Below are positions 12,701 through 24,179 of a stretch of 64,000 nt of DNA, in pieces. Each line of letters starts with the position of its first letter. Position 1 is the stretch's first letter. Origin of the DNA: Pisolithus tinctorius (lineage: Eukaryota; Basidiomycota; Agaricomycetes; Boletales; Pisolithaceae); assembly GCA_024663395.1 (NCBI GenBank), contig JANFAH010000010.1, positions 1 to 64,000 of the forward strand, written 5' to 3'. A program made the translations under genes and the position numbers. Below the pieces are notes generated by a model, which worked only from the letters and a program-made list of their open reading frames with translations, was not told the origin of the DNA and ran no database searches.

Positions 12701-15630
12701 CTACTTATGGGGCGGGATCTCCCATTCGTGATGTATCCCCCCATTGACGTTGCGAGTCTCATTGCTCCCGACTTCCGTTTCCACTGACTTCCGCCCATCC
12801 AGGTCAGCAGCGTCGACGGCGTTCTGCTTATCTCCGAGGTACCAGTTTGGCATCCCCAGTGCAAGCACCATGGGTAGTACGCTGACGACGACAGCAGCAA
12901 TTACCATTATCTTCATCGTGTCGTCGTACGCTGTCATCATGTGCAACGGTGATTATATGCTAGAAAACAAGGGTTGTCATGTGTACCTTGTATGGCGCCT
13001 TCACGGACGGGGTTCCCACGCGGCAACGACGTGACCGAGGTAATACTGCCGTACAAGTCGGCACGCTGCACGTCCGTCAACCATGGCAGATATTTCTCCA
13101 GATTACGAGGCATTGTGTTGGACCATATGGCCCCGGCTTATCATGTGACGCGTCAGTCATCTCTCTCCAAAATCTTATAGCCAGGCACAAGGTACCTACC
13201 GCATGCATTCCCAGCGGCGCCACCAATCTCCGTCAACAATAAGACGAGTGCAGTGATAATTGCGACGTCCGCGTGCGGTACGGATGCTTGGGCACCGACC
13301 TGAGAAGAGACCGCCGCGAGGCCACCACCCAACCCTTGCAAGATCTGGGTAGCGACGAGTTCAGCGTCAGAGCTATTCGCACCTCGAGAGTAGATCATCA
13401 TCGTGACACCGCTGACCGAGGTAAGAACGACAAACACAGCCCATCATATAGTCTAAGACCAGCTCACGCGAAGCGCACGATCAACCCGGTGATAAGTACA
13501 TACTGCAAAATGTGAGACTACCACACGGCGAATTGGCGGCGGGAAATCGGACCTTGTAACGATGGAAATAACGCATGCATATACCGGCAATGATACCGGA
13601 GAACGTTAGTGCGACAGACTGGGCCTGCATGAAGTATGTCGCGTTGACTAATGACCTAAGACAGGAATCAGTACATCGGCGACTCGCGTAACATTAATTG
13701 GAACGGAACACGTACCACGGCTTTACAACCAGTACAAACGAGTACAAGTAGGTATAGGTGAGATAGAACGACATCTGGCGTGGACATTTGACCTAAGCCA
13801 TAGACCAGATGTGAGTGCAACCATGACACTCACGAAATCAAAAAATCCGATGAGTGCTGCAATAATGACGCTTGTATTCCTCATGAAACGAGGCGCGAAA
13901 ACAGGGATCTTCGCGACACGGATGTCCCAATACGCGAAGACCCCAAGTAGAACCACTCCGACAATCAACATAGCGATGATCGGCCCTAACCCTCGCCAGT
14001 CATTTACATTTCGATGGAAACAGCGGGCTTAGTCGTACCACTTCTCAGCGATCCACTGACAGACATGGTAAGGGGGAGCAGGATCAAGGAGATCGCCGCT
14101 CCAAGTAGGATGAGTCCCACGAGATCAAGTTGCTCTGCTATCCGCTGGAACCGTTGCTTCAGGATATCATAGTTAAACTGGCGGCTGTCCTTTGAACTTC
14201 GCGTTGTCTGGGAATAGCGGGACAGAGACCTGGCTCGAGATCGTGTTCTGCTCAAGAGCGAATCCACCAGCGGCAAATTCTTGGCCTTACGTTCGCCCCA
14301 CAACAGGGTGGTGATGAGCGGAGCGAGCACAAGGGGCATCAGGATAGCGAACATGCCGTCTGTGTATCACATTCATGAGAGCTTGTTAAATACCGGGTAC
14401 GCTCGGCAACTCACATCCCCACCTCCATCCTAGATGCTCGACCACGGCTGAAGAAATATTAGGTCCTACAAATGCATTTATAATGAACGGCGTAGAGGCG
14501 AGCGATACAACGAGTCCTCTCCAGGTCAGTGTGGTAATATCAGCAATTACAATCTGTGTGAGTAGTTGCAGTCCACTAAACATCCGGAAGTCAGAAACTG
14601 AAGCAGCGTAGGGACAATGCTAACGCACGTATTTCCGCTGTGATGACCAACGGGACACCATCGTCCGTGTATGTCATGTTAGCGGCGCGGGATGAAGGAA
14701 TCAATTAACGATGACGGACATGGCGTAAAGAATAATGCCACCTGCTATCACACCTACGCTCGGTGCTGAGGCAATAACGGAATAACCTGTGAGAAACGTT
14801 TTAGCGCCCACAAGAAGGCGGCCCGGACCATCCCCACCTAGAGCGTAGAAACATACTGGGGTTCCATAATGAGACACCCGAGCGTTGAGACAAACTAGTA
14901 TGCGCACTCACGAACAGTTACATATGCCGTTCCACGGGAGGAGACATCTGCTATCTTTGCAATGACAGGTTTTCCGACGGCGACTGTACGAAAGCAACAA
15001 TATGTCAGCAATGCCGCAAGGTTCGCTTTACAAAATTTTGCAAATCGCCCGCGTCGGCCGAACCATCGCTGCGCAGCGACAACAGAACAATGTGGACACG
15101 TTTTCGCACCTATGAGTGACTGTACAACGGTAATAGCACCTATAAGGCTATGTTCTCCGAAGCTCGAGGTGGCGAAGGTGAGATAGGCAGGTGTCGTGGA
15201 AGAATCGAGTGCATAAACGAACGACGCGAGTGCAAGACTGGCACAAACCAAGACACGAGCATATTGAACAGAGTGGGTGGCAGTCATTGTGTCAGGATCA
15301 CACGACGTTCCGGGAACATGGCTGGTGAGACGAGAGAGAAGCAGAGCGGATAAATGGTACACGCCTTGCGAACAGAACCCATCGTGAATACCGTCCGTAC
15401 ACTTGCAAAGCAGCTTCAACCTTTTTTACGCCAACGTGTGCTTCTTCCTCTAGCTCTACGATGGATATAGTATCGTCGCCCACTTCTGACGAGTGTGATG
15501 GCATATCCTCGTCTCCACCTGCGTGTTCGTTGTTACAATTCAGCGTCATCAGAGTTGTCCGTGAGCGCTGTAAGCTACGCTCACTGTCAGGAGGTTCAAC
15601 CGGGAGGCGCCTGTAGCCTCCGAGCATCAT
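12701..15630 (-). CDS. Siderophore-iron type MFS transporter, 14 exons
   Basis: Reconstructed exons: 15630-15365, 15237-15110, 14983-14912, 14855-14838 (18 nt), 14786-14720, 14575-14415, 14359-14039, 13985-13834, 13774-13716, 13655-13553, 13502-13468, 13411-13200, 13136-12987, 12930-12701; 657 residues (630 if Met28 is used). Every join keeps phase. The order of blocks matches fungal ferric-siderophore importers (ARN/SIT/MirB group): ALASFVYALDSSTTPAYLTF, AVGKPVIAKIADV, VVIADITTLTWRGLV, AFVGPNISSAVVEHLGWRWG, RVAKIPVFAPRFMRN, LTYTYLYSFVLVVKPW, QILQGLGGGLAAVSSQVGAQ and YGSITSVTSLPRGNPVREGA. It probably imports iron-siderophore complexes at the plasma membrane by proton symport. Intron 1 needs a non-consensus GC donor. 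A GATA motif lies just upstream of the start. Substrate cannot be read from sequence. Confidence 0.9.
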
Positions 15631-15681
15631 GAAGACGAGTCCGAGGGAAGGAAGCGCTGACTACCGAAAGCGGTGACTTTT

Positions 15682-15690
15682 ATCAGATAA
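15682..15690. promoter_or_regulatory. ATCAGATAA site upstream of siderophore transporter (SREA/Urbs1-type GATA)
   Basis: ATCAGATAA is a perfect match to ATCWGATAA, the extended site described for iron-sensing fungal GATA repressors such as SREA. It lies 52 bases upstream of the first possible ATG (15630) and 133 bases upstream of the alternative ATG (15549), in the short gap after the phosducin-like gene. The fit between site and downstream gene makes iron repression likely; binding is inferred. Confidence 0.6.
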
Positions 15691-15764
15691 GGATCTTCTG
15701 ACAAGCGGTGCCAATAATGTACGAGACTAATACGTATACACACAGGGAAGTGAAAATATGACCG

Positions 15765-17070
15765 TTACCTTGGAGCACTGTTCTCCTCGTCGCTCCAGAT
15801 CAAATCTTCATCGTCTTCTGCATTTCCAGCAGTCCACAGCGCAGGCAAACCGCGCGACGAACTAGATATAACATGGTGTCTGCGAATCATGTGTATGTAG
15901 TCAGAGATACGCCGGACAACCAGATCCTTAGGAACATACCGTGCAAGCAGATCGTCCACGCCCGCCTTTCCAGCCTCCCAATCAACTCGTACCCAGTTAT
16001 GCACGAGTTGACCGTCCCGATAGACAAGTAGCGTAGGTAGCATGTCCGTGTCCACTTCTACTTCCTCGTTCTCCTCTTCATCGTCGTAGTAAGGTGTCTT
16101 TTCATCCGTGTCCTCATCGTTACCAAAAACTTCGTCTTCATCGTTATCAACATATCGACCGGGCATCGCCTGTTGCTTCGAATATGACTTATGAGACCTC
16201 GGCGCCAGTCCTTTAGATGCGAACCCGAGAGCAGCAGCGCGGGCACGTAAGAACTTGGTCTGAGGATATATCCGTGCCAGCCTCGCCAACGTATCGTCGA
16301 GGTCATAACACCTGTCCAGTGACTAGAAACATGTCAACCCTACATGCATCCGCACGAAAAGAGAGATCCTGCTTACAGGGTCATACAAATGCACGACGAC
16401 CCAAACACCACTGTCCTCTCTTTCAACGGCCCCAACGAACCCCGCCTTGCCCACCTCCCTCAAATGCCCAAACCGCCCATCCTTGGTACGCCCTAGCACA
16501 TCCCGCCTCACCTTCTTCTCTTCCTCCTCCAGCCCTTCCAACTCACGACGCTCCCGCTCCTCCTCCAAATAAGTCATCCCACCCAAGTTAGCCTTTTCCA
16601 TCCGCCTTCGCAAAGCATCTATCTCTCGCTGGCGTTGCGCAGCTTTGATCTGCTGCGCCTCCCGTTCGTCCCTGATTACACCCTTCACACCCGTCCTCCC
16701 AGGAGCCATCCCTATCGATTCGCGTGGCACACCGTCCATCTGTCCACTACGACGCTTCCCGACCCAAGCATTCCCTCCCTGATTATCACCATCAAAGCCG
16801 AAGTTCTCAGTATCAGAGTCGTCCGACGAGTTAGATGCAAACGAGATGGTGGGCGATGTGGATCGTTCTGGCGAGGACGAGCGCGACACTCCTTCGAAAA
16901 GCTTCCCCGATTGGACGAGGTACTCGATGTCGGCGTCCTATAGACGCAGGGTGCACATGCATATTCGTACATATCACGAGCGTGAGCCGGCGTAGTGCAT
17001 TCAACATACGTGTATACATAGGGATCACCCTATCAGCGAACATACACATGAGCATGGAGAAACGTACCAT
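15765..17070 (-). CDS. Phosducin-like protein (thioredoxin-fold, chaperonin/G-beta cofactor family)
   Basis: Exons 17070-17068 (start codon only), 16937-16377 and 16322-15765; 373 residues. The first coding exon is just ATG followed by a 130-nt intron; the next exon continues DADIEYLVQSGKLFEG. Residues ~75-140 form a long charged helix (EREAQQIKAAQRQREIDALR). The thioredoxin-like domain follows: FGHLREVGKAGFVGAVERED, VWVVVHLYDP, CYDLDDTLARLARIYPQTKF, then a disordered acidic insert (NDEDEVFGNDEDTDE) and the typical end strand MLPTLLVYRDGQLVHNWVRVD. Phosducin-like proteins assist CCT-dependent folding of G-beta, actin or tubulin; which subtype this is I cannot say. The acidic insert inside the thioredoxin fold and the acidic C-terminus are notable. 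It sits head-to-tail upstream of the transporter. Confidence 0.85.
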
Positions 17071-17798
17071 TTTTCTCGTGTTGAACGTGCGCTGGTAGTA
17101 GCAAATGCAAATTTGCAGGAGCTTTGTCCAACAGACGGTCGTCGTCGTCGTCCGACCTTGATCGGATCAGGATGGTCACGGATGTGCTATTAGTCTACTT
17201 ATTTTACGTTCGTCGATCTGAGGGTTGAAACTTGACGTACTCAAGATCAGCAGACTCAATATCAGGTTCAATAATCAACCACTTGGCTCAACGGTACCCA
17301 TCGGAAGTATATACAACCAATAGCAGCTAAGACAAACCACGAACAAAATGGAAGGGGAAAAAAGACACAATAAAACTGTCGAGGACCCGAAATTCCTTAT
17401 CCCCTAAGAGTCCATTTTATACCAACTGAAAATGGACAATGGGACATAGGTGAGCATAGGTCCTGACAAAAGCGCATGAGTGAAAAAAGTCATGAAGACA
17501 AACGCGAGAGAGATGAAAGAAAAAGAAAAGGAGCGGACAGCTTTAGATTAAAGCCCAACGGTATAGTGAGGTAAGATGTGAAATAGTGTGATGGCGAGAG
17601 ATGCATATGTCGATGGATACAGTGATGAACGACTAGGGGATGAAATATACAGTTAGGCAAGGGACGAGAGCGAGCGAAGAAGATATGAGAACGAAATGCG
17701 AGAAAGATGGCCAGAAACGGTGTTAGGGGAACGAAGCTTGAAATGAAAATGCAAGTGAGGTGATTCTGAAAGGAAATGTGACACGATATAGTATTGCA
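17071..17798. other. Intergenic between two minus-strand genes
   Basis: Contains the probable 5' leader and promoter of the phosducin-like gene (to about 17,300) and the 3' region of the F-box gene. No other coding signal seen. Confidence 0.4.
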
Positions 17799-19384
17799 TT
17801 ACGCTGCTACAAGTCCCGCACGCTTGAGATCGCGAACGGTGATATTGACACCGCGATAATCCTCAAGCCAGACTTGACGTTGTCCGCAACGAGCAAGTAC
17901 ATTGGCCCAGAATTTCAGAACCCTAATTTCAGGGCGGCGACCAGAACGCATAGTATGCGAGGTACGACTGAGGTCCCGGATATAGCGCAAAGAGGGAAAG
18001 GCATCGTTGAAAAGTAGAGAAGAGATCTGTTCCAGAAGTGGGAAGAATGGCGCGTCGTCTTCGGGGTCCGCGGGGAATGCAGCAGCATCGTCGATAAGAC
18101 GCTTGTCAATGTCGCGGATTCCGATAAAACGCAAGTGGCGATGGGCAGGAAGCAAAATATGAGGTGCGATCCAGTCTGGATTTCTCCAGTTCCACTCTGC
18201 ATCAGCAGAACAAATAAACTCCTTCAAATTCGGGCACCAGTCTGCAAGTGGTATCTGTTGTATGGGACGCGGAGTGAGAGAGAGATTGTGCTCCACGATA
18301 AGCGACGAGGAATGTCCAAGCTCCAATTGTTCAATCTTGGAACCATGGGCCTCGAAAAAGTTGGCAAAGCCTTGACCAGCGTAGCCAAAATCGGAAGAAA
18401 CGACGGAAACATTGCGCAAATTGGGCATCTTCCAAGATGCGAGGACGGCGAAGGTGGTGTTATCCAAAGTCAACTTCAACGACTGCAAAACGGGAAGGGA
18501 AACGACGGGCGTCGTACGGGTAGGGGTGCGACTCGAAACAGGAATGCTGGTTGAAGATAGCTCCAGGTATTCGAGATTTCTTGCAGTCTGCTTGAGCATC
18601 GGAGACATGTGATATGGAAAGGGGAGGTCGCTGTAGTTGGTTAGCGACAGTCGACGGAGTTTGCTGTTCGGGACTGCAAGGGCAGAGACGAGGTGTTCGG
18701 GCGAGCACCGGACGTCGCTGAACTCCTGGTAACGCGTGCACCGCACCGCATGATGATCCGAATAGATAACCAGGTGAGGTGCATAGTCAAGGATGGTTCG
18801 AATATCATCCGTTGCACAGCGCTTCAATGCTGGAGTCTCCATATGAAGCCTACGAATCCACCGACCGCTGGACAGCTTTCCATTGACGAACTGAGTCAGC
18901 AAAGTGAGAGCGAGCGCCTTGGCCTGACTCGCACGGCTAATCCAAACGAACTCATAGAGAAATTCCTGCATGTGTTTGTTCCACGCTTTGCTAACGAGGG
19001 CGAGGTCCCTTTTGACGCGCATCGCGGCAAAGTATTCCTCGACATCACAGGGTGTCTCCAGGAACGAGAGGCCAACGGAGATGTCGAGAGGATCTGGGGA
19101 CATGGCGGTGGCTTCGCGGAGTATGAGCAGCCATAATTCAGTAGGAAGATATGGCAGATCATGCGCTGGAGAATGTGAATACCGACGTATCGCAGTACCG
19201 AGAGTGCGACAAGACCTAGATGATGGGAAACTTCGTCACACAACGGCTCTTCAAGTAAAATGTGCGCAGGGAAAAGCGTATCTAAGAAAACGATCACTCA
19301 CCGTCTCGGTCGTATTTTTGCAGAGAGCGACTGTACAGCGTGTTGGATGCGGGTGAGAAGGTGGGTGTCCTCGACGGGTTGCAT
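17799..19384 (-). CDS. F-box protein with LRR-like C-terminal region
   Basis: Exons 19384-19302 and 19215-17799, intron 86 nt GT-AG, giving 499 residues. The start ATG (MQPVEDTHLLTR) is chosen because its exon joins in frame to the second; choosing the acceptor at 19216 rather than the nearer one is what keeps the frame. An F-box-like segment at about residues 46-75 reads HDLPYLPTELWLLILREAT, typical of agaricomycete F-box proteins. The rest contains repeated hydrophobic patterns (LRRLSLTNYSDLP, LEYLELSSTS, LQSLKLTLDN, LRNVSVVSSDFG, IEQLELGHSS) resembling degenerate leucine-rich repeats. Such proteins act as substrate receptors in SCF ubiquitin ligases. These genes occur in large fast-evolving families in this class, so the target is unknown. 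Confidence 0.85.
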
Positions 19385-20216
19385 CTTGAAGCTTAAAAAA
19401 ACGGAACTTGCATTCAAAAACAAGAGGGAAAAAAACGAAAAAGAAAGACACGACAGACGATCGACGTCGACAGAACAAAGAAAATAAGGCGAGTCGGTGG
19501 ACTGGGACTGCGTGGAAGATGCGATACTTGCTGGTCGCCGCCGAGGTGAAGTAAAATAGCAGCTCACCCGTCGAGGTCGTTCTCACGGTGACAGTTGCTC
19601 ACAATACCCAAGCACAGTTACCATTACGCTTATAAGCACGCGGTCGCACAAGAATGTACATAATTAATTCTGTCCTCCGCGCTGACAGCCTTCGATCCGT
19701 TACGGGGCTGACACAGCGCCGAGCCATCTTCCCAGTCAATTGCGGAGACGGACTCGTTCAAATTCGTCTCCGTTCGTTGGAGGGTAATATTTCTATCATG
19801 GTAACTGGGCGTCGCCGCGATACCCGACCAACGAATATGTTTGTGGATTAACCACTACCGTCGTTGGCTCGCCATCTCTCTCAGTGTGATACTGACCTTC
19901 CCACCATTGAATTCGGTCGACCCCGATACCGGGATTGTGTTGGCATCCTTGAAACTTCCAGATTTGCTAAGGGAATGGGCGTTAGTTTGGGCCCCGTGAT
20001 CGGGAAGTAATATTGATATATAAAGAACGAATCAGTTCCACGCGAGTTAGAGCGGCGTGTGGAGTTGTCCTTGTAGTACTTGTTCTATCTGGCTCTAGTG
20101 GGTATCAACAACGAGGAGTCCATCTCTAGCGTGATGTACAGCTGTAATTAGTAGGATGTATCCTGTGAAAGTGATTTGTTATAGTATGACAGACTTCCAT
20201 GTCTTGTTAGGATTGT
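19385..20216. other. Intergenic, nothing recognised
   Basis: Promoter side of the F-box gene and 3' side of the amylase-like gene. Only short unsupported frames. Confidence 0.4.
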
Positions 20217-20362
20217 CTACGCAAAACTGGCAGTCAATCCCAAAGATATAAATGGAACAGCTATCAGTGACCACAAGGTCGAATAGTCAAGTTGCCGGGT
20301 CACGCGGTTTGAGCGGACCTGTGGACAAAGCTCTGGAGACCCCTTGACTACCGATACGGGCA

Positions 20363-22367
20363 TCAGGACCTACATATGTACATAGAAGCATCAGTCAGCG
20401 GGGGCTCCACACAATTGTCTTGCGAAATGGAAGCGATATGCACCTTTGGCATCCCATTAGTAGAAACGATGTCCACGCCCCCATTCTCCGCGGACAAGTG
20501 CTCCCGACAAGTCAACACATCCACTAACTGCTCTCGGCTTCTAAACACCGACTGCGTGACATTCCAGTGCACGAATGACGAGATGTTTTGACCAACATTG
20601 GTAAATAGGGAGAGCATAGGTGGTTTGGACACAGCAAGTGTGTGTCCATCTGCACTGCGGAAGAACTTCACCTGTTAACGTATGGTTAACATGGGAGACG
20701 CCATGTAACTGAAGCGCCGAAGTAATTACCGGTGTTGTCAGGAAATAATCCCCTGAACTAGTCGCAGCTTTGCGAGCCAAATTGAGTGACGTGATCATCT
20801 TATAATAAGGATGTGAAGTATTGTAACCTGCACGCCAAAGCCTACCAGACATGAGCAGCAGCACACAGAGGTATGAGTGCAGACCTACGGCTCATGGTTG
20901 TTTGGAACCTCTCCTCCAGAGAGCCCCTGTTCTTGTCCTACATACTTCACGATAAGCTCATGCAGTAGAGTTTACGGCTCAATATAGCATTACCATAATA
21001 GAGAATGGGAATACCGTCGTAGATAAACGGCCAGACCATCGCATTAGCCCTAAGCTACTCCATCATGTCAGATTGGAGTGTCACAGAGAGGGGATACGTG
21101 ATACGTACCGCAGAATCGTTTGTAATCGCACCGAACCGAGGTTGGTCGTGGTTCTCGAGGAAGGCACCAGTCATAAATGCTCCACTCTCATACGACTTCT
21201 GCGAGTCCGTGACGGTGTCCACCAAGCTCGATAGGTTCCCTTGAGGGGAGGCAAATGCTGCTACCAACTTGAACCACGTAGGGTAGTCCAACACCGCATC
21301 CATCACCTCTGTTTCAGAGCTAATTTGTGTCGTTCAAGCCACAATACCAATGTAGAAGCTTACCTGTGTAAGGACTCGTATGGTTGGTGCTGTTAGAGAT
21401 TACCTATTGGAAGCTAGATCATCCCAGCATCTCAGACCTGAAAGAATCCTACCTACCTCACCCATCGTGAACACCCCCGCCTGATTCGTGAAGGTCCGCC
21501 AGAAACTCTGAGAGACATACTTCACCGTACTCAAGCGTAACCCGTCGACTCCGATATCCGAGATGACTTTGCTGATCCACTGGCTCAGCATTCCAGCGAC
21601 ACCAGCGTCCTCTGTGTTCACGTCCGCCCATGGCATAGTTTCGTTCCCGAGCCAGCACTGTTCCACTTCTGTTTGGTTCGAGTAATTACCGATCCAGCAT
21701 GGTTTGTGGAAGTATGAGACGTCAGTGAAGGGCGCCACCCCACTGGAGAAATTCTTTGGGTTAGCACCGGCCTGTTCTAAGCTGAACGCTGTCGTATTAA
21801 TCGGAGTTGGAGGAACCATATGGTTAACGACGACGTCCAGCATAAGGTACATGCCCCTCGAATGAAGAGATGCACTGAGGTTTTTGAGATCATTGACCGT
21901 TCCAAAATGGGCATTATAGGAAGTCAGATTCTGAGGCCAGTACCTGCATGACGGGATAAAGGTCTCAGTGTACCATCTGTGTGTCATGCAAGAATGTATA
22001 CTTACCCATGATAGGCCTCGCCAAATGGCGTGAATCCTTCGACATTAGTGAAGGGTGGTGAGATCCAAACGGCATCAAATCCCATCCCTTGGATATAATC
22101 TAGATGTTCGGTAATGCCTTGCCAAGTTCCACCACAGTACCGCAAAGCAGTTGGATCGCAAGACGTGTTGTATCTCGTGCCGCTAAGCGCAAACCTGTCA
22201 GTTACGATCTGTAGTAGACGGTCAGTGTCTCCTTGTTGATATGGTTACCCAGTTGTAAGATAGACCTGGTAAATAGAGCGCGACCTCCATTTCTGTGCAT
22301 TTGCAGCAAGGGTTTCGAGACCGCAGAAAGAAAGGAGTATGCAAATCAAAAGAAGGATTCGGTCCAT
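20363..22367 (-). CDS. Secreted GH13 alpha-amylase homologue without catalytic nucleophile
   Basis: Exons 22367-22266, 22208-22006, 21943-21457, 21306-21109, 21054-20994, 20937-20889, 20841-20730 and 20671-20363; 506 residues, all joins GT-AG and in phase. A signal peptide (MDRILLLICILLSFCGLETLA) leads to the fungal Taka-amylase-type domain: SIYQ-IVTDRFAL, GMGFDAVWISP, YLMLDVVVNHM, MGEV (Glu264), FLENHDQPRF (Asp318), IYDGIPILYYGQEQGLSGG. In the third conserved region, normally GLRxDTVKHV, the sequence is GLRLSTVKYV: the nucleophile Asp is Ser240 (codon 21531-21529). Glu264 and Asp318 remain. The gene is otherwise intact, so a non-catalytic or altered role is more likely than simple decay. Many N-glycosylation sites. 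Downstream sequence to 20217 is open with a hydrophobic end (AVPFISLGLTASFA), so alternative splicing could add a GPI signal. Confidence 0.85.
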
Positions 22368-24179
22368 CGTGCAAAAAGAAAAAGTGATGACCGTCATGCA
22401 GCCGCAGCAGCAAAACTTTGGAGCATTGGTGCTAGATAGATAGAACAAATGGGGAGCTCTTAAATCGCCTCTGTAGAATTATGTTATTTGCCACCAGCGG
22501 ATCCTGTTCTAGTCAGCTCGGCAAGCACGGATAGTGTGACAAGTGCTCCATCGTGGTGGCGTATCGCGATCACGTGTACAAGAAATCAACTCGATCCTTC
22601 TGCCAGTACCAATTGTTTACTGTGTGGATTAGTTTCCTCGCGAGGAAACTAATCCACTGTCACTCGTACTCCATGGACTCCGAATCTGCAACATGGAAAG
22701 AATATTGGCGTTATTGGCGCTTTAGAGATCATTACTCACCTCTCCTCCAACAGCCTAGGGCAGCAATCCAGAGAAGATATGTATCTTGTGGGTGGCTGTC
22801 CTCGGCCGTTTGGAGGGCTTCTTTGAGGTTCCAGAGGCAGTTGACGCCGGAGGCGGTCTTGGGTACCTAGCAGAATACCTGCAGTAGACTTGACGTGCAA
22901 ACTATTATCAATCGATTTGGTAGGTGTATGCTTTTTTTGTCGGGCTGATAAGGCTATCGTTGGGCGACCAAATCAGTTTTTGCGATTGGCCGCAGCCCCA
23001 CGCCATTTGACTTGGCGGCTTTTCGTTCAGCCCACATGCCGATTTCTCAACATACACGCATGCAGGTTGTCAAAACATTGTTCAAAAGCTGCTAAGCTCC
23101 GGTGCTACCTACGCCATGAAATCTTCGCGCCCTGGAGTCTGGACCATGTTGCTATGAGTGTGACAGAGCTCCTTCACCAACACTCAATCTAAAGTCCCAT
23201 GTTTTCTATAACATGAACATAACTCTTCGGCCGGTGTAATCATTGTAACGCTCGACTTGGTCACCTTGATTAGTAGGGTGCGGCGAAGCTCGCTGACATA
23301 TACAGGTCGGTGCTTAAGTGCTTGTTGGTTCTACTTTAAGCTTATGCAGGTGACAGCTATACCTGTCGGCCGCATTGGGTCCAGCGCTCCAACCAAACCT
23401 TACCATTTGGTCGGTCAAACATGTGAAGCAACTGCGCCACATAAGACAGCGCTATCAGCGCTCCGTCGGAGGCGATACTACTATAGCTTTTGATTTTTGA
23501 CGAAAGTGCGAATCGAGAAACGCAACGTCGTCTAATAGAAGTGGCGGTCTTTGCAGGGGACGATGGTAGTCGATCATGGACTTCAGTTTCCATGAGGCGG
23601 TGGTCGTGTTTCAATCCAAATCGACTGACAAAGTGCTCGCAGCACATATCGGCCGCGAGAACGCTGTTGACCATACATTTGTGTATTGCTATAAATGAGG
23701 TCTTTTCCTTCAGCAAAGGATTGCGTTCGGCTGCGAACCGGGCAAGATATCTCGGTACCTTCATTTCGTGCTAGGCTCCAAATCGCTATGCTATGGGTCT
23801 GAACCGATTTTCGTCCTTGCCAATCGACTTTGCAACTGCAAGGCACCACCTTTGCCAGAGATGCGCCAATGAGCGAGCCCAGCAATTATCCTGGATACCT
23901 TGGCCCCTTCTATACACTTAAAAGACGCATGAACACCGTTGGTATCAGCAAGCTGTGTTGCTGCCCAGCGCTCACAGCCTTCTGTCGGCAATTAGCAGTA
24001 GCTGCACGTCAAATCCGGCTAACAACTATTTGTTCAACGTAAAATTTAGGAAGCTATCCAGCCGCTTTGTCGCCGGCCTTGATATAACGTCGGGAATTAG
24101 CCTGCCCTGCCTGACCTGTTCATCCTCCCCTCTCGCCTCCACCGTGTACTGTCTGTGTATCTGTACAGTCACCTAGAAA
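22368..24179. other. Divergent intergenic region with a long palindrome
   Basis: Separates the amylase-like gene (-) from the P450 gene (+), so both promoters lie here. It contains a perfect 34-bp palindrome at 22624-22657. No coding sequence was recognised in its 1.8 kb. Confidence 0.4.
22624..22657. repeat. Perfect 34-bp palindrome
   Basis: Two 17-base arms (GTGGATTAGTTTCCTCG and its exact complement) meet with no spacer. It is about 260 bases upstream of the amylase-like start codon. It could be a dimer-binding site, a cruciform or an assembly artefact. Confidence 0.85.

Noticed and set aside
21529..21531. Amylase Ser240 as a CpG-type mutation
   Set aside because: GAC or GAT to AGT needs two or more changes and does not fit a single C-to-T change; the gene is outside the damaged region.
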